A DNA stretch of 64,000 bases from JBBATK01 sp039810585 (GTDB lineage Bacteria; Bacteroidota; Ignavibacteria; Kapaibacteriales; NICIL-2). Location: positions 1 through 64,000 of the forward strand of contig JBDHXF010000019.1 of the NCBI GenBank assembly GCA_039810585.1, in the 5' to 3' direction. Both the position numbers and the translations under genes were made by a program. The notes under the pieces are model-generated. The model was not told where the DNA came from. It did no database searches and saw only the letters and a program-made list of their open reading frames with translations. This document shows positions 27,660-37,139 of the stretch, one piece after another (the stretch's first letter is position 1; each line of letters starts with the position of its first letter).

Positions 27660-29297
27660 TCAGAATTTCCACTCAAGGCCTAGCGAAGCAAATGCTCCTC
27701 GCGCTCGATAGCCTTCGTAGACAAAAATAGAAGAATTCGTGATGTTTTCCACATAGGCTCGTAGGGATAGTCCGTCCACAATTCGGTACTGTAACGAGGC
27801 ATTCAACAGGAAATATCCGGGAAGCGTTGAATCTGCATCAATTCGGATGTTTCGGGCGCCGGTATAGGAGACCCATGCATCTCCACTCCACCGATCGCTC
27901 CATTGTCCGTGATAACGAAGATTGCTGACAATTGGGGCGATGTACGGGGTGGCGTGTCCGCTGGCTAACGACGGACTGTTAAAGCTCAGGCTCGCAGTGA
28001 CTGAGGATTGTTCGTTGAAATGCCAGAGCGCTTCTGCGTGCACGCTCCATAGCGTAGCCGGCAGTGACATCAATGTGAGTTGTCGCGATGAGTCCAACAC
28101 TGTGCAGGCTAGCTGCGCGAAGGAAACCGCACGAATACCTGCTGCCCATTCTAGTGTAATCTGCGGAGTAGAGTGAATGCTTGCGTCGATGTCATACGAC
28201 GTTCTATCCGGAATAAGATCGGTGCTCGTGGAGAGATAGGGATTTATTCGAATTCTGTCCGACAGAAAGCACGTGTTCAACTCACGTCGCACGAGAAGTG
28301 AAGCTTGGAGCTGATTGGAGAGTGTGAAATCGTACGCGGCGTGAAAGGTAATCTCGTTCCAGTTTACCCCATGCGAATCCGACACACTTTGAATGCCGGC
28401 TCGAAGTTCAAGTTTCTGACTGGAGTCCCTCATCACACACAGCAATCCGGCATCAATGGCCGACATAGTGGTTCCTGAGGTGGGGCGTAGGTCAACATGG
28501 GCATAGGCTCCCGGTTCGAGGTTTGTCCACGGTGTCCGACACTCCAGCCCCGCTCGAAGCGCGAGTTCAGAACTCGAACGTTGTAAAAACTCTTCGTCGC
28601 GAATGGTTGTGGATCCGATGCCGGCATAGGCATCAAAAGGAATTGATGAGGTTTCGTTGGTGCTATGAAGGTTGAGTCCAATACTCTGGACACCACGTTG
28701 TGGCACACTGTCTGTCCTTGCGAAAAGCTTGTACGAGCTGTTCTGAAGATTAATGTCGGCAGAACTTTCGCTACCGGCAAAAAGTCCGTCGCCATCGTGT
28801 TCATGGTGTCGTACAGACAGAAGTGCTCCGAAATCACTGAAGTCTGTATTCGCGCTGTAGCCGTGCGAACTTTGGTAGTTGCCACGTGCATAGACGGCAT
28901 AGTCACCCAGTGCGGTTCCATACGAGATGTTGAATTGTGGAGTCTGAAAGATTCCCAGCTGCATTCCAATCACGGTGTTCCGTGGCTGGTAAGTCCACAT
29001 GTCGGACTGAGTGGGACTGAGTGACAAGAGGCTGGGACTTTGCTTCTCAAGTGGATTCAAACTATCGAGCTGCGTGCCGCGGAGCGGGCGCGTAGCAGAA
29101 GGCATCTGCTTACTAAATGACGTGGCCATCAACTTAATCGATGCACTTCCTTTGATGATGATATCGGGCACATCGATCGGGCTACCGTTGGCGTCGGTAC
29201 CGCTACCCGACGAGCCGCCGCTTTGTTGGGCGTGAACGATGCATGTCGGCTCAAGGCTGACGACGAACAGTGCGAGTGCGAAGAGGAGTGTTCTCAT
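27660..29297 (-). CDS. Outer-membrane beta-barrel protein, TonB-receptor-like
   Basis: 545 residues. A signal peptide ends near VHAQQ, followed by a Gly/Ser spacer and DVPDIIIKGSASIKLM, a segment placed like a plug or TonB-box region but without a full plug domain. The rest alternates polar and hydrophobic residues as amphipathic strands and finishes FASLGLEWKF, a classical barrel C-terminus with terminal Phe. I cannot assign a substrate. Its ATG overlaps the stop of the upstream TPR gene by 4 bp (ATGA), so the two are translationally coupled. The SPOR gene follows after 10 bp. Confidence 0.75.
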   Translation of the reverse strand: MRTLLFALALFVVSLEPTCIVHAQQSGGSSGSGTDANGSPIDVPDIIIKGSASIKLMATSFSKQMPSATRPLRGTQLDSLNPLEKQSPSLLSLSPTQSDMWTYQPRNTVIGMQLGIFQTPQFNISYGTALGDYAVYARGNYQSSHGYSANTDFSDFGALLSVRHHEHDGDGLFAGSESSADINLQNSSYKLFARTDSVPQRGVQSIGLNLHSTNETSSIPFDAYAGIGSTTIRDEEFLQRSSSELALRAGLECRTPWTNLEPGAYAHVDLRPTSGTTMSAIDAGLLCVMRDSSQKLELRAGIQSVSDSHGVNWNEITFHAAYDFTLSNQLQASLLVRRELNTCFLSDRIRINPYLSTSTDLIPDRTSYDIDASIHSTPQITLEWAAGIRAVSFAQLACTVLDSSRQLTLMSLPATLWSVHAEALWHFNEQSSVTASLSFNSPSLASGHATPYIAPIVSNLRYHGQWSDRWSGDAWVSYTGARNIRIDADSTLPGYFLLNASLQYRIVDGLSLRAYVENITNSSIFVYEGYRARGAFASLGLEWKF

Positions 29298-32200
29298 TTC
29301 AGTCGTTTGAGTCGTGATTGTGCTGTCTTCCCATAATCATCAGCCGGATGGAGGATGATCACCGTCTGATACACTTCCTTTGCTTTGGAAGGGTACTGAA
29401 GTTTTTCGTAGCATTCTCCAAGGTTGATGAGTGCCAAGGTGTACCAGTCTTCCACACCATCGAACTTTGATTTGACGGCTTCAAAAGCAAGCGCTGCTTG
29501 GTCGTAATTCTTTTCGGTGATGTACAGCTCGCCGATTCGGTACTGTGCCTCTGCTGCCAGTCCGGTGTTGTCGGTGTAACCCGTCAAACGTGTGAAGTAC
29601 TGTCGTGCCGTGTCGTTCTTTTCCTGCGAGCGATAGTACATTGCTAAGCGATACAGCGATTGATACGAGTACTCACCGACAAGCATGGACGCACTTTGTT
29701 GATAGAGGGTCAAGGCACTTAGGGTGTCCGACTTGCTCATTTGCATTTGTGCCCGTTCGTAGCATGATCGTGAAGCCAGCTCCGTGTTCGGATAAGTGGT
29801 AACGATGAGCTGAAAGAGCGAATCGGCGGCTCGCATGTTGGAACGATTGAGGTACAGCAGAGCACTCTCCAGTTGTCCTTGCTCGGCGTAATCGCTCTTT
29901 GGATACTTACTGAACAACAGGCTAAACGATTGCTGTGCGGCTTCGATGTCGTTCATGCCCATCTGACTTTTAGCCAACAGATACAAGGCTTCGGCACCAT
30001 AGTCGCTATCCGGATATTTATTGAGAAAGTCCTGATACTCCTTAGCCGCGCTCGTGTAGTCACCTTTACGTAGAAAAATTTCAATCGTCTTCATCTGAAT
30101 CTGCTCGCGCATGGCGCCATCGGGATTGGATGCCATGTACTCTTTGCCGACCTCGATGGCCTCGTCGTTGCGACCAAGTACGCTTAAACTTTCTTGAAGA
30201 CCGCGCAATGCTTCGATGCCGTAGTACGAGCTGCGGAAGGTTTCCATGAGACTGCGGTAGGTCGCAATTGCCGTTTCGAAATCGCCCTTTGCGTAGTAGG
30301 AATTTGCCATGTAGTACATCGAGGCCGGTACTAGATCGCTCTGCGGATACTGAGCAATGAGTGCCTTAAAGCCTGTAATGGCATCGTCGTTGTGATCTTG
30401 CAGCGTATAGATGTAAGCAATCGTGTAGAGTGCGTGGTCGGCAAATACACTCTTCGGAAAATTGTGCACGAACTGATGGAGTTGTGTAATGGCCGTGGCA
30501 TAGTCCTTCGCTCGATACAACGACTGTCCGATTTGAAATTGAGCGTACTGTCCTTGATCTTCCTTCGGATTAATCTTATACGCTTCCTTGTAAGCCTTAG
30601 CCGCCTCAATGTAGTTCTTAGTCAAATACAGGGCGTCACCTTTCCTCACGTATGCGTCGGGGGCGAAACGCGAGTCAGGAAACTCCGAGAGCATCTTCGT
30701 GAAGGTTTGGTTGGCCTTGTCGAATTCTCTGGTTCTGAAGTAGGTCCAGCCCAGACCATAATAGGCCTCCTCCCGTCGGCTTGAAGCACCATAAAGCGTG
30801 AGAACCTTTTGATAACTTTCCTCGGCATTCTTCATGAGCTCAGCTCGGTAGAATGCCTCAGCTAACCAAAACACCGCTTCGTCAACCCTACCGTCGGCAG
30901 CAGAGGAGGCGACGAAGGCATTGAGGTAGGCAATTCCTTCTCGATATTGAAAATCCTCAACGCAACAAATGCCGTGCTTGAGTCGCATCTCGGCCAAGTA
31001 TAAATCACGTTGCGGAAGGATTTGTGCATTGCCCTTGTGCAACGATATTTCGATGCTCTGGTAACAACCGATTGCCTTTTTCCATTCCTCTTGCTGCATG
31101 TAGACGGCGCCGAGCAGCAGCTGAACGCGAATACTGCTGTTGACTTCACCGCACTCGTGGGACGCTCGTTCGAGTGCTCGACGAGCAGCATCATAGTTTT
31201 CTGCTTCGTAATCAAGTTGACCGAGTTCCAATAAGGCAAGTCCGACTTGCGAATACTGTGCGGAGCTGGACAGAAGAGTGAGCTCGTGACGAGCTTCTGA
31301 GATCTTCTTCATTTTTTTCAGGGCAACGCAGCGGTAGAGGCGCGCCATTGCCTGGGTGTGACTCTCCGGTACCTGAGCCGAGTCAATAATTCCATCGTAG
31401 GTGCTCAGCGCTTCTTGCCATCGTCCAAGGTTGAGGTATGACCAGCCCTTACCCAGTTCAGCTTGTTTCTTTAGGGTGGGAGACGACTCGTTATCCGCCA
31501 GCACGCTGTCGAATTCGAGGACGGCTTGGTCACACTGTCCTCCTTGATTTTCCGCCTCACCACGTAAAAAATGAATTGCAGCAAGATTGTAGTACCGATC
31601 AAGAGCCGCTGGCCGCTCATCCGGCAATCGCTGCGCTGATCGTGCTTCAACGGAATTTTGAGCAGAAGCTAGAGCAGTAAGCGCATTGCTGTTTTCGCGC
31701 TGAAGGAGCAAACATTGTGCACGACGAATCTTGGCGGGAATCACGACCGTCGACTGTGCAAACGAGTTCTCAATGCTTTGATACAATTGAATAGCCTCGG
31801 CATAGGCGGCGCGTGCTTCTTGCATTTGCCCCAAGGCAAAGAGGGCATCATCGCTGTAGGGTTCTGAGCTGTCTGCTGCGCATTGTTCGAATGAGTGCTG
31901 TGCTTCCTCGTACTTGCCACTAAGCATCAAACTGTTTGCATTCCAGTACAAACTGTAATGGCGAATGCGTTTGACGGCTGTGTCGGATCGGAGCCGAAGG
32001 CTATCAGCTGACAGTTCACGCAAGCAATCAACAAATAACTCGTGTGCTTGGGCATAGCGATGTTGCCGAAAGGCGATCTCCGCTCGTGCAAAGGCTACAT
32101 ACGGTTTAAAGACAGAGTGTGGATAGCGTTGAGTAAAACGAGCGAATGCGGCGTCAGCCAAATTCCAATTCTCAGCCTGGAGGTCGGCGATCGCTGCTTG

Positions 32201-32488
32201 ATATGCAGGCTCCTCTTGCACGTGGGCCTGAAAGGACGGAATGTAGGCTCGATACGCAGCAGCTGCGTCTTGAACACTTCTGTCCAGAAGTGACTCATGC
32301 GCCAACTCATCAAGCATCGGAGTGGTTGCGTCCGGCGCCATGGTTCCGAGCGATCCCTGAGCGAGCAGTGGGGAGCAGAGACAAAGAAGCGGAAGAACAA
32401 GCGAAAAGATGCGCTGGCATCGATGCAGGCTGCAACGCAGAAGCAGTGGGAAGAATGGGCTAGTCCTACCGATTGTGGTTCGGGTCAT
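29294..32488 (-). CDS. Large periplasmic TPR-repeat protein
   Basis: 1064 residues. After a basic, hydrophobic N-terminus (signal peptide near LPLLCLCSPLLAQG), nearly the whole protein is TPR units of 34-37 residues. Clear examples are EEAYYGLGWTYFRTREFDKA, GQYAQFQIGQSLYRAKDYAT, SDYGAEALYLLAKSQMGM and EAQYRIGELYITEKNYDQA. These have the BamD/CpoB/YbgF style, with the 'FP.S' turns of outer-membrane TPR proteins. It is probably a scaffold in the periplasm. It is first of the TPR-barrel-SPOR-TonB set, 47 bp after ftsW, with ATGA overlap into the barrel gene. Confidence 0.82.
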   Translation of the reverse strand: MTRTTIGRTSPFFPLLLRCSLHRCQRIFSLVLPLLCLCSPLLAQGSLGTMAPDATTPMLDELAHESLLDRSVQDAAAAYRAYIPSFQAHVQEEPAYQAAIADLQAENWNLADAAFARFTQRYPHSVFKPYVAFARAEIAFRQHRYAQAHELFVDCLRELSADSLRLRSDTAVKRIRHYSLYWNANSLMLSGKYEEAQHSFEQCAADSSEPYSDDALFALGQMQEARAAYAEAIQLYQSIENSFAQSTVVIPAKIRRAQCLLLQRENSNALTALASAQNSVEARSAQRLPDERPAALDRYYNLAAIHFLRGEAENQGGQCDQAVLEFDSVLADNESSPTLKKQAELGKGWSYLNLGRWQEALSTYDGIIDSAQVPESHTQAMARLYRCVALKKMKKISEARHELTLLSSSAQYSQVGLALLELGQLDYEAENYDAARRALERASHECGEVNSSIRVQLLLGAVYMQQEEWKKAIGCYQSIEISLHKGNAQILPQRDLYLAEMRLKHGICCVEDFQYREGIAYLNAFVASSAADGRVDEAVFWLAEAFYRAELMKNAEESYQKVLTLYGASSRREEAYYGLGWTYFRTREFDKANQTFTKMLSEFPDSRFAPDAYVRKGDALYLTKNYIEAAKAYKEAYKINPKEDQGQYAQFQIGQSLYRAKDYATAITQLHQFVHNFPKSVFADHALYTIAYIYTLQDHNDDAITGFKALIAQYPQSDLVPASMYYMANSYYAKGDFETAIATYRSLMETFRSSYYGIEALRGLQESLSVLGRNDEAIEVGKEYMASNPDGAMREQIQMKTIEIFLRKGDYTSAAKEYQDFLNKYPDSDYGAEALYLLAKSQMGMNDIEAAQQSFSLLFSKYPKSDYAEQGQLESALLYLNRSNMRAADSLFQLIVTTYPNTELASRSCYERAQMQMSKSDTLSALTLYQQSASMLVGEYSYQSLYRLAMYYRSQEKNDTARQYFTRLTGYTDNTGLAAEAQYRIGELYITEKNYDQAALAFEAVKSKFDGVEDWYTLALINLGECYEKLQYPSKAKEVYQTVIILHPADDYGKTAQSRLKRLK

Positions 32489-32535
32489 CCTACATCATCC
32501 ATAATGAGTAATTCTGCAATGCTGAGTTCCTGCCC

Positions 32536-33651
32536 TTAGGCGGCAGGATCAGTGCTGCGAAGAGACTGACGAGAAATATTCAGGAGTATGCCCACAGCCA
32601 TGGCAGAAAAGATGACGCTCGTACCGCCATAACTGATAAAGGGCATGGGCAATCCGGTTGTGGGTAAGAGTCCGCAGGTGACGCCAGCGTTGACAAAGGC
32701 ATACGCAGCCAGTGTTAAACTCACCCCGGCTGCCAGATAATACCCAAAGTCATCCGGAGCTCGTCGTGCTATCACAAATCCTCGCCATAAAATGATGGCA
32801 AAGACGATGATGATTAAAGCCGCACCAATGTAACCGTACTCCTCACCAACGATGGAATAAATGAAATCGCCAAATGGTTCGGGAAGGAACCAATCGCGTT
32901 GGTGACTTTGTCCCGGACCCACTCCAAACAATCCTCCGTTGCCAAAAGCAAGTAAGGCCTGATCGAGTTGATATCTGGCTGGTGACATGGCATCGTCGGA
33001 CCCGTGTAAGAAGGTGGACAAACGTTGCATACGGTATTCAGCGCCGATCGCATAAACACCTGCGGCAACAAGAGCACTGAAACCAATGGCCGATAAGTGC
33101 GTGAACTTCGCCCCTGCCAGAAACAGTAAGGTGAAGACTAAAAAGAAAATGACGAGCGAGGTGGACAAGTTTGGCTGAGCAGCGACGAGCGCGCAAATCA
33201 CCATCGCCCAGGCCAGAACCGGCATCACACCGCGCTTGATGTCGTGAAGACGGTCTCGGTAGTCGGCCAATATCCGTGAGACGTGAAAGAGCAAGGCAAA
33301 TTTTGCCAACTCCGACGGCTGGAAACTAAACGCGCCGAGATAAATCCACCGGGCAGCACCCTTAACGCGCGATTCCATAACCAACACGTAGATAAGGCAT
33401 AGGATCGACAGGACCATCATCGGTCGCGTAAACTCACGAATATGATGGTAGTCGATTCGAGAGAACACAATGAGCACGACAAAGGCAATCAACACACGAA
33501 TGGCGTGATTGATAAAGAGCTTTTCGCTTGAGCCAAACTTCAAATCGGCAAATGAAGCGCTGGCACTGTACACAAAGGAAATGCTGAACAGCATAAGCGC
33601 GACGATGGCAACGAAGATTGCCCAATCCATATGACTACGCTCGGAATCCAC
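32536..33651 (-). CDS. ftsW: FtsW/RodA-family peptidoglycan glycosyltransferase
   Basis: A 371-residue SEDS protein that polymerises lipid II. Seen are the motif RWIYLGAFSFQPSELAK, the large periplasmic loop with PEPFGDFIYSIVGEEYG, and the C-terminal GLLPTTGLPMPFISYGGTS. These last two and its place directly after murD favour FtsW over RodA. Ten or so hydrophobic helices are visible. The frame opens at GTG 33651, next to the murD stop; ATG 33630 is equally possible and starts closer to the first helix. No ftsQ, ftsA or ftsZ genes follow; instead the TPR envelope genes do. Confidence 0.9.
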   Translation of the reverse strand: MDSERSHMDWAIFVAIVALMLFSISFVYSASASFADLKFGSSEKLFINHAIRVLIAFVVLIVFSRIDYHHIREFTRPMMVLSILCLIYVLVMESRVKGAARWIYLGAFSFQPSELAKFALLFHVSRILADYRDRLHDIKRGVMPVLAWAMVICALVAAQPNLSTSLVIFFLVFTLLFLAGAKFTHLSAIGFSALVAAGVYAIGAEYRMQRLSTFLHGSDDAMSPARYQLDQALLAFGNGGLFGVGPGQSHQRDWFLPEPFGDFIYSIVGEEYGYIGAALIIIVFAIILWRGFVIARRAPDDFGYYLAAGVSLTLAAYAFVNAGVTCGLLPTTGLPMPFISYGGTSVIFSAMAVGILLNISRQSLRSTDPAA

Positions 33652-33653
33652 TC

Positions 33654-34994
33654 TCAGGCTTCAATCAAGGATTCGACGTACTCCTTAAACACTTCACCAC
33701 GATGCTCATAGTTCATGAACATGTCGAACGACTTGCATGCGGGTGAAAACAACACCACGTCGTCCGGTTCCGCCTGCTCGCTTGCATCGCGAACGGCTTG
33801 ACTCAAATCGTCAGCCTTGATGCAACGCACCATGGCACAGAAGTGTTGAAAAATTGCTTCCTGCTCCTCGCCAATCGCAATGATGCAACGCACGTTCTTT
33901 TGGACCAGTGCATCCAGAAGACTATACTCGTTGTTGTCACCACGCCCGCCGGCAATCAATACAATGGGACGCTGGTATGCTTGAAGTGCATACCACGTGG
34001 CATTGATGTTGGTTGCCTTCGAATCGTTCACGTACTCGACCCCGCCGATTACACGCACGGGTTCAAGTCGATGTTCGACTCCGGAAAAGGACATGAGGGA
34101 ATCACGAATGTCTTCGTTTCGGATTTCGAAGACCCGGGCGGCAAGTGCGGCCGCCATTGAATTATACACATTGTGAATGCCTGGGAGGCATAGTTCACCC
34201 TGGTGCATGAGAAATTCCTCTTTATGCTGATCAATAAACACCAAGGCTCCATCACGCATCAGCATCCCTTGCTGCACGGGATGTGTTGCGCTCAAACGGA
34301 GGATTGATGCTGTTATAGACGATGGCACGGATGCTGCTCCGCTATCGTCGTCGCACAAAATTAGTGTATCAGCAAGGCTTTGGTTCTGTGAAATTTTCCA
34401 CTTTGCCGAGGCGTAATTATCCACAGTGCCGTGGTACTGCAAGTGATCCGGGGTGATGTTCAGCACAATCGCGACCCGTGGCCGGAAGGAAACACAGCGA
34501 TCGAGCTGGTAGGAACTGCACTCTACCACGAAAATTGTATCGGCGGGAGCATCCATCACTACTGCCGACAGCGGGGTGCCGATGTTGCCACAGGCGATGG
34601 CTGTGCGGCCGCTGCGATTGAGAAGGTAGGAAATGAGCGAGGTGGTTGTGGTTTTACCGTTCGTTCCGGTTACCGCGATGATGGGCTGGCTTGTATGTCG
34701 TGAAGCGAACTCCAACTCCGAAATGACCGGAATGCCTTTATGATCGGCTTGCAGGAGGACCGGAGCCGAGGGCTTTATGCCGGGCGAGCTGATGATAAGC
34801 TCACAGTTTTCAAACACTTTTTCACTGTGACCTCCCATCTCCCATGGGATTCCCGCTGCGTCCAACACCGTTATTTCGGAGGAGCAATCGGTTGAGGGAC
34901 GGAATTCTGATAGAAACACCTCATGACCGAGTCGTTTTGCCAATAAAGCTGCCGCCATTCCACTTTTGGCCGCACCAAGTACGCTGATGTTCAT
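33654..34994 (-). CDS. murD: UDP-N-acetylmuramoylalanine--D-glutamate ligase
   Basis: 446 residues. Adds D-glutamate to UDP-MurNAc-L-Ala. The family opening MNISVLGAAKSGMAAALLAK fixes ATG 34994, although the frame is open to 35087. The ATP loop is AVTGTNGKTTTTSLI, followed by ECSSYQLD, NITPDHLQYHG, and the C-terminal NDSKATNINAT and LIAGGRGDNNEY. It is first gene of a minus-strand run (murD, ftsW, TPR, barrel, SPOR, TonB-C, flippase). A perfect palindrome, copy 4 of the dispersed repeat, lies 70 bp upstream. Confidence 0.96.
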   Translation of the reverse strand: MNISVLGAAKSGMAAALLAKRLGHEVFLSEFRPSTDCSSEITVLDAAGIPWEMGGHSEKVFENCELIISSPGIKPSAPVLLQADHKGIPVISELEFASRHTSQPIIAVTGTNGKTTTTSLISYLLNRSGRTAIACGNIGTPLSAVVMDAPADTIFVVECSSYQLDRCVSFRPRVAIVLNITPDHLQYHGTVDNYASAKWKISQNQSLADTLILCDDDSGAASVPSSITASILRLSATHPVQQGMLMRDGALVFIDQHKEEFLMHQGELCLPGIHNVYNSMAAALAARVFEIRNEDIRDSLMSFSGVEHRLEPVRVIGGVEYVNDSKATNINATWYALQAYQRPIVLIAGGRGDNNEYSLLDALVQKNVRCIIAIGEEQEAIFQHFCAMVRCIKADDLSQAVRDASEQAEPDDVVLFSPACKSFDMFMNYEHRGEVFKEYVESLIEA

Positions 34995-35063
34995 ACCGTG
35001 TTGTTCGAGTTTTATTAATGAAGCCTTGAAGGCAAAAATAGAGGACATCGCGTTGGAATTGTT

Positions 35064-35110
35064 ATTCGTGCGGGCGAAGGCCCGCACGAATTGAAAATCT
35101 CCTGAAGACT
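35064..35110 (+). repeat. Dispersed palindrome with conserved tail, copy 4
   Basis: A perfect 12-bp stem, ATTCGTGCGGGC (35064-35075) pairing with 35080-35091 across GAAG, followed by tail TGAAAATCTCCTGAAGACT. The tail is nearly identical to that of copy 2 and, reversed, to copy 1. It sits in the divergent gap between murD and a TPR gene. In this position it cannot be acting as a terminator for both. Confidence 0.55.
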
Positions 35111-35222
35111 TCGGGACGATGAGCGCTCCAAGAAATGGGGAAAAGTGAGGGCACCGTCCGTTTTAGAAGCTTGTGTTATGGTCGATATATGACCGAAGGT
35201 CCATCAGTCCCATTGTTGCATT

Positions 35223-37139
35223 ATGTCACCCGTAGAGGAAAAGAAAGACGGTTGGTTTTCCCGCTTCTTTCGTCAGAATGACGACGGTGACTGGGTATTT
35301 GTATGGAATGGTCCCGGCGACGAGAAGGCCAAATTTGAGGAGTGGAAGCAGCACGTGTCGAGCGGGGAACACTCGTTGTTTCACAAGGACTATGGAACTG
35401 CACGAGCTTTTTTCGTGAAAGCGCTCGCTATTCGTCCGCAAGACGCGGCCGTCTTGCACAAAATCGCCAAATGCGAATTGCAGCTGGGAATGCTCGCACA
35501 AGCAATGCGCCACGCCGAAAGAGCACGATCGCTTGATTCCGTTGATCATGAAATCGTGCTAACTATCATTCGCATCCTTCACCGGATGGGCTCTGTGGCC
35601 GAGGCCATGCAGATTTTGAATGACGAATTGCTCCGTGCGCCCAATAGTTATGCACTGCATTATGAGAAAGGACTACTGCTTCTCGATCAACACATGGTTG
35701 AGGAAGCCAAGGATGCTTTTACAAAAGCAGTACATTGTCACGACCGTAAGGCTGGAGCGCACTTACAGCTCGCCAAAATTGCGCTCTTGGATAATCGGAC
35801 GTCGGAGGCGCATGCCGAATTCGAGCTGGCGTTGGAAATTGATTCCACGCTGACAGAAGCGCATGCGGGAATGGGCGATTGTTTGATCCGCGAGGGACGC
35901 TATACCGAGGCTCATGAAAGACTGCGGACGGCACTGTATCACGAACACGACAACGTGTACGTGCTCACTCTCATCGGCTGGAATTATCTGCAGCAGAAGA
36001 ACTACAACTTGGCGATGCGCTCCTTAAAGGACGCAATTCGGCTCGACCCGAAGAATCTTGCCGCTCATCGCACGATGGCCGAAGTCTATTTCGCGGTCAA
36101 CAAACTGGACGAGGCACTCAGTTCTGTAAATCGCGCGATTCAGACCAATGACCGCGACTATCAAAGTTTGATTCTCTGTGCCGCGATTTTGCGCAAAGCG
36201 GGGAAGCGAGATAAAGCATTGGAGAGGCTGAAAGAGGCAACCGCCGTAGAACCAAGTTGTGCCACGTGGCGACTTCTCGCTGCCGTGCATCAGGATCTTC
36301 TGCACTTTCATGAGGCTTTACGCTGCTATGAAACCGCCTTGCAGGTTGACCCGGATTGTATGGAGGCACAGTGTGGAAAGGCTGGCGTTTTGTGCGATTT
36401 GAGTCGTTATGATGAAGCTCAACATTGCTACGAGAGTCTGATCCGTCGCAACTCGTCCGCCGTGTGTGCCTACCTTGGCTTGGCTCGATGCTATTACTTG
36501 CAAGAGCAGCTGGACGACGCTCACGCCGCAGTGGAAATGGCAGTTCGATTGGATAACGAGTCAGTCGAAGCACACCTACTCTACGGTCAGATCTTGGAAT
36601 CCGAAGGCAATAGTACTGCGGCCATCGAGCGCTACGGTCAGGTGTTAAAACTCGACCCCCTCAATGAAAAAGCCATGATTCAACGTGGAGCCCTGTACGA
36701 GCGAGGCGGCGATTACGCACGGGCAATTCAAGCTTTCAAAACAGCTCTACATATCAACGCAGACTCAGCAGACGCCCACCGATATGTAGCCAATACCTAC
36801 ATTCATATTGGTCGCTTCAACGCAGCCATGGTGCACTTTGAGGAAGTTCTTCGCCTGCGTCCGACCGACACCACCGTCTTTCTTACGGTCGGTGCGGCGT
36901 TGGAGCGTGCCTACCAACCGGATCGAGCGTTGGAGATTTACGAACGCGCGGTGGCTAACAATCCGGATTTTGCCGATGGCTATTACAATATTGGAAGGCT
37001 TGCAAACGAGCAGGGCAAGACGCACATTGTGTACGACATGGTGCAACGCCTGAGCACACTGTCCTCTCCACTTGCCGAACGCTTAACTCAGCTGCACGAA
37101 CGGACTCAAAGCGTCACCAGATCTTCCTCCAGCCATTGA
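35223..37139 (+). CDS. Cytoplasmic TPR-repeat protein
   Basis: 638 residues with no signal peptide. The N-terminus MSPVEEKKDGWFSRFFRQ is followed by about 15 consecutive TPR units from residue 50 to the end. Examples are YGTARAFFVKALAIRPQDAA, YNLAMRSLKDAIRLDPKNLA and GDYARAIQAFKTALHINADS, with Asp-Pro and Arg-Pro turns typical of canonical TPRs. No catalytic domain is seen. It is presumably a protein-interaction scaffold; partner unknown. It is divergent from murD. Its 3' end overlaps the convergent ANKH-like gene by 34 bp. Confidence 0.8.
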   Translation: MSPVEEKKDGWFSRFFRQNDDGDWVFVWNGPGDEKAKFEEWKQHVSSGEHSLFHKDYGTARAFFVKALAIRPQDAAVLHKIAKCELQLGMLAQAMRHAERARSLDSVDHEIVLTIIRILHRMGSVAEAMQILNDELLRAPNSYALHYEKGLLLLDQHMVEEAKDAFTKAVHCHDRKAGAHLQLAKIALLDNRTSEAHAEFELALEIDSTLTEAHAGMGDCLIREGRYTEAHERLRTALYHEHDNVYVLTLIGWNYLQQKNYNLAMRSLKDAIRLDPKNLAAHRTMAEVYFAVNKLDEALSSVNRAIQTNDRDYQSLILCAAILRKAGKRDKALERLKEATAVEPSCATWRLLAAVHQDLLHFHEALRCYETALQVDPDCMEAQCGKAGVLCDLSRYDEAQHCYESLIRRNSSAVCAYLGLARCYYLQEQLDDAHAAVEMAVRLDNESVEAHLLYGQILESEGNSTAAIERYGQVLKLDPLNEKAMIQRGALYERGGDYARAIQAFKTALHINADSADAHRYVANTYIHIGRFNAAMVHFEEVLRLRPTDTTVFLTVGAALERAYQPDRALEIYERAVANNPDFADGYYNIGRLANEQGKTHIVYDMVQRLSTLSSPLAERLTQLHERTQSVTRSSSSH

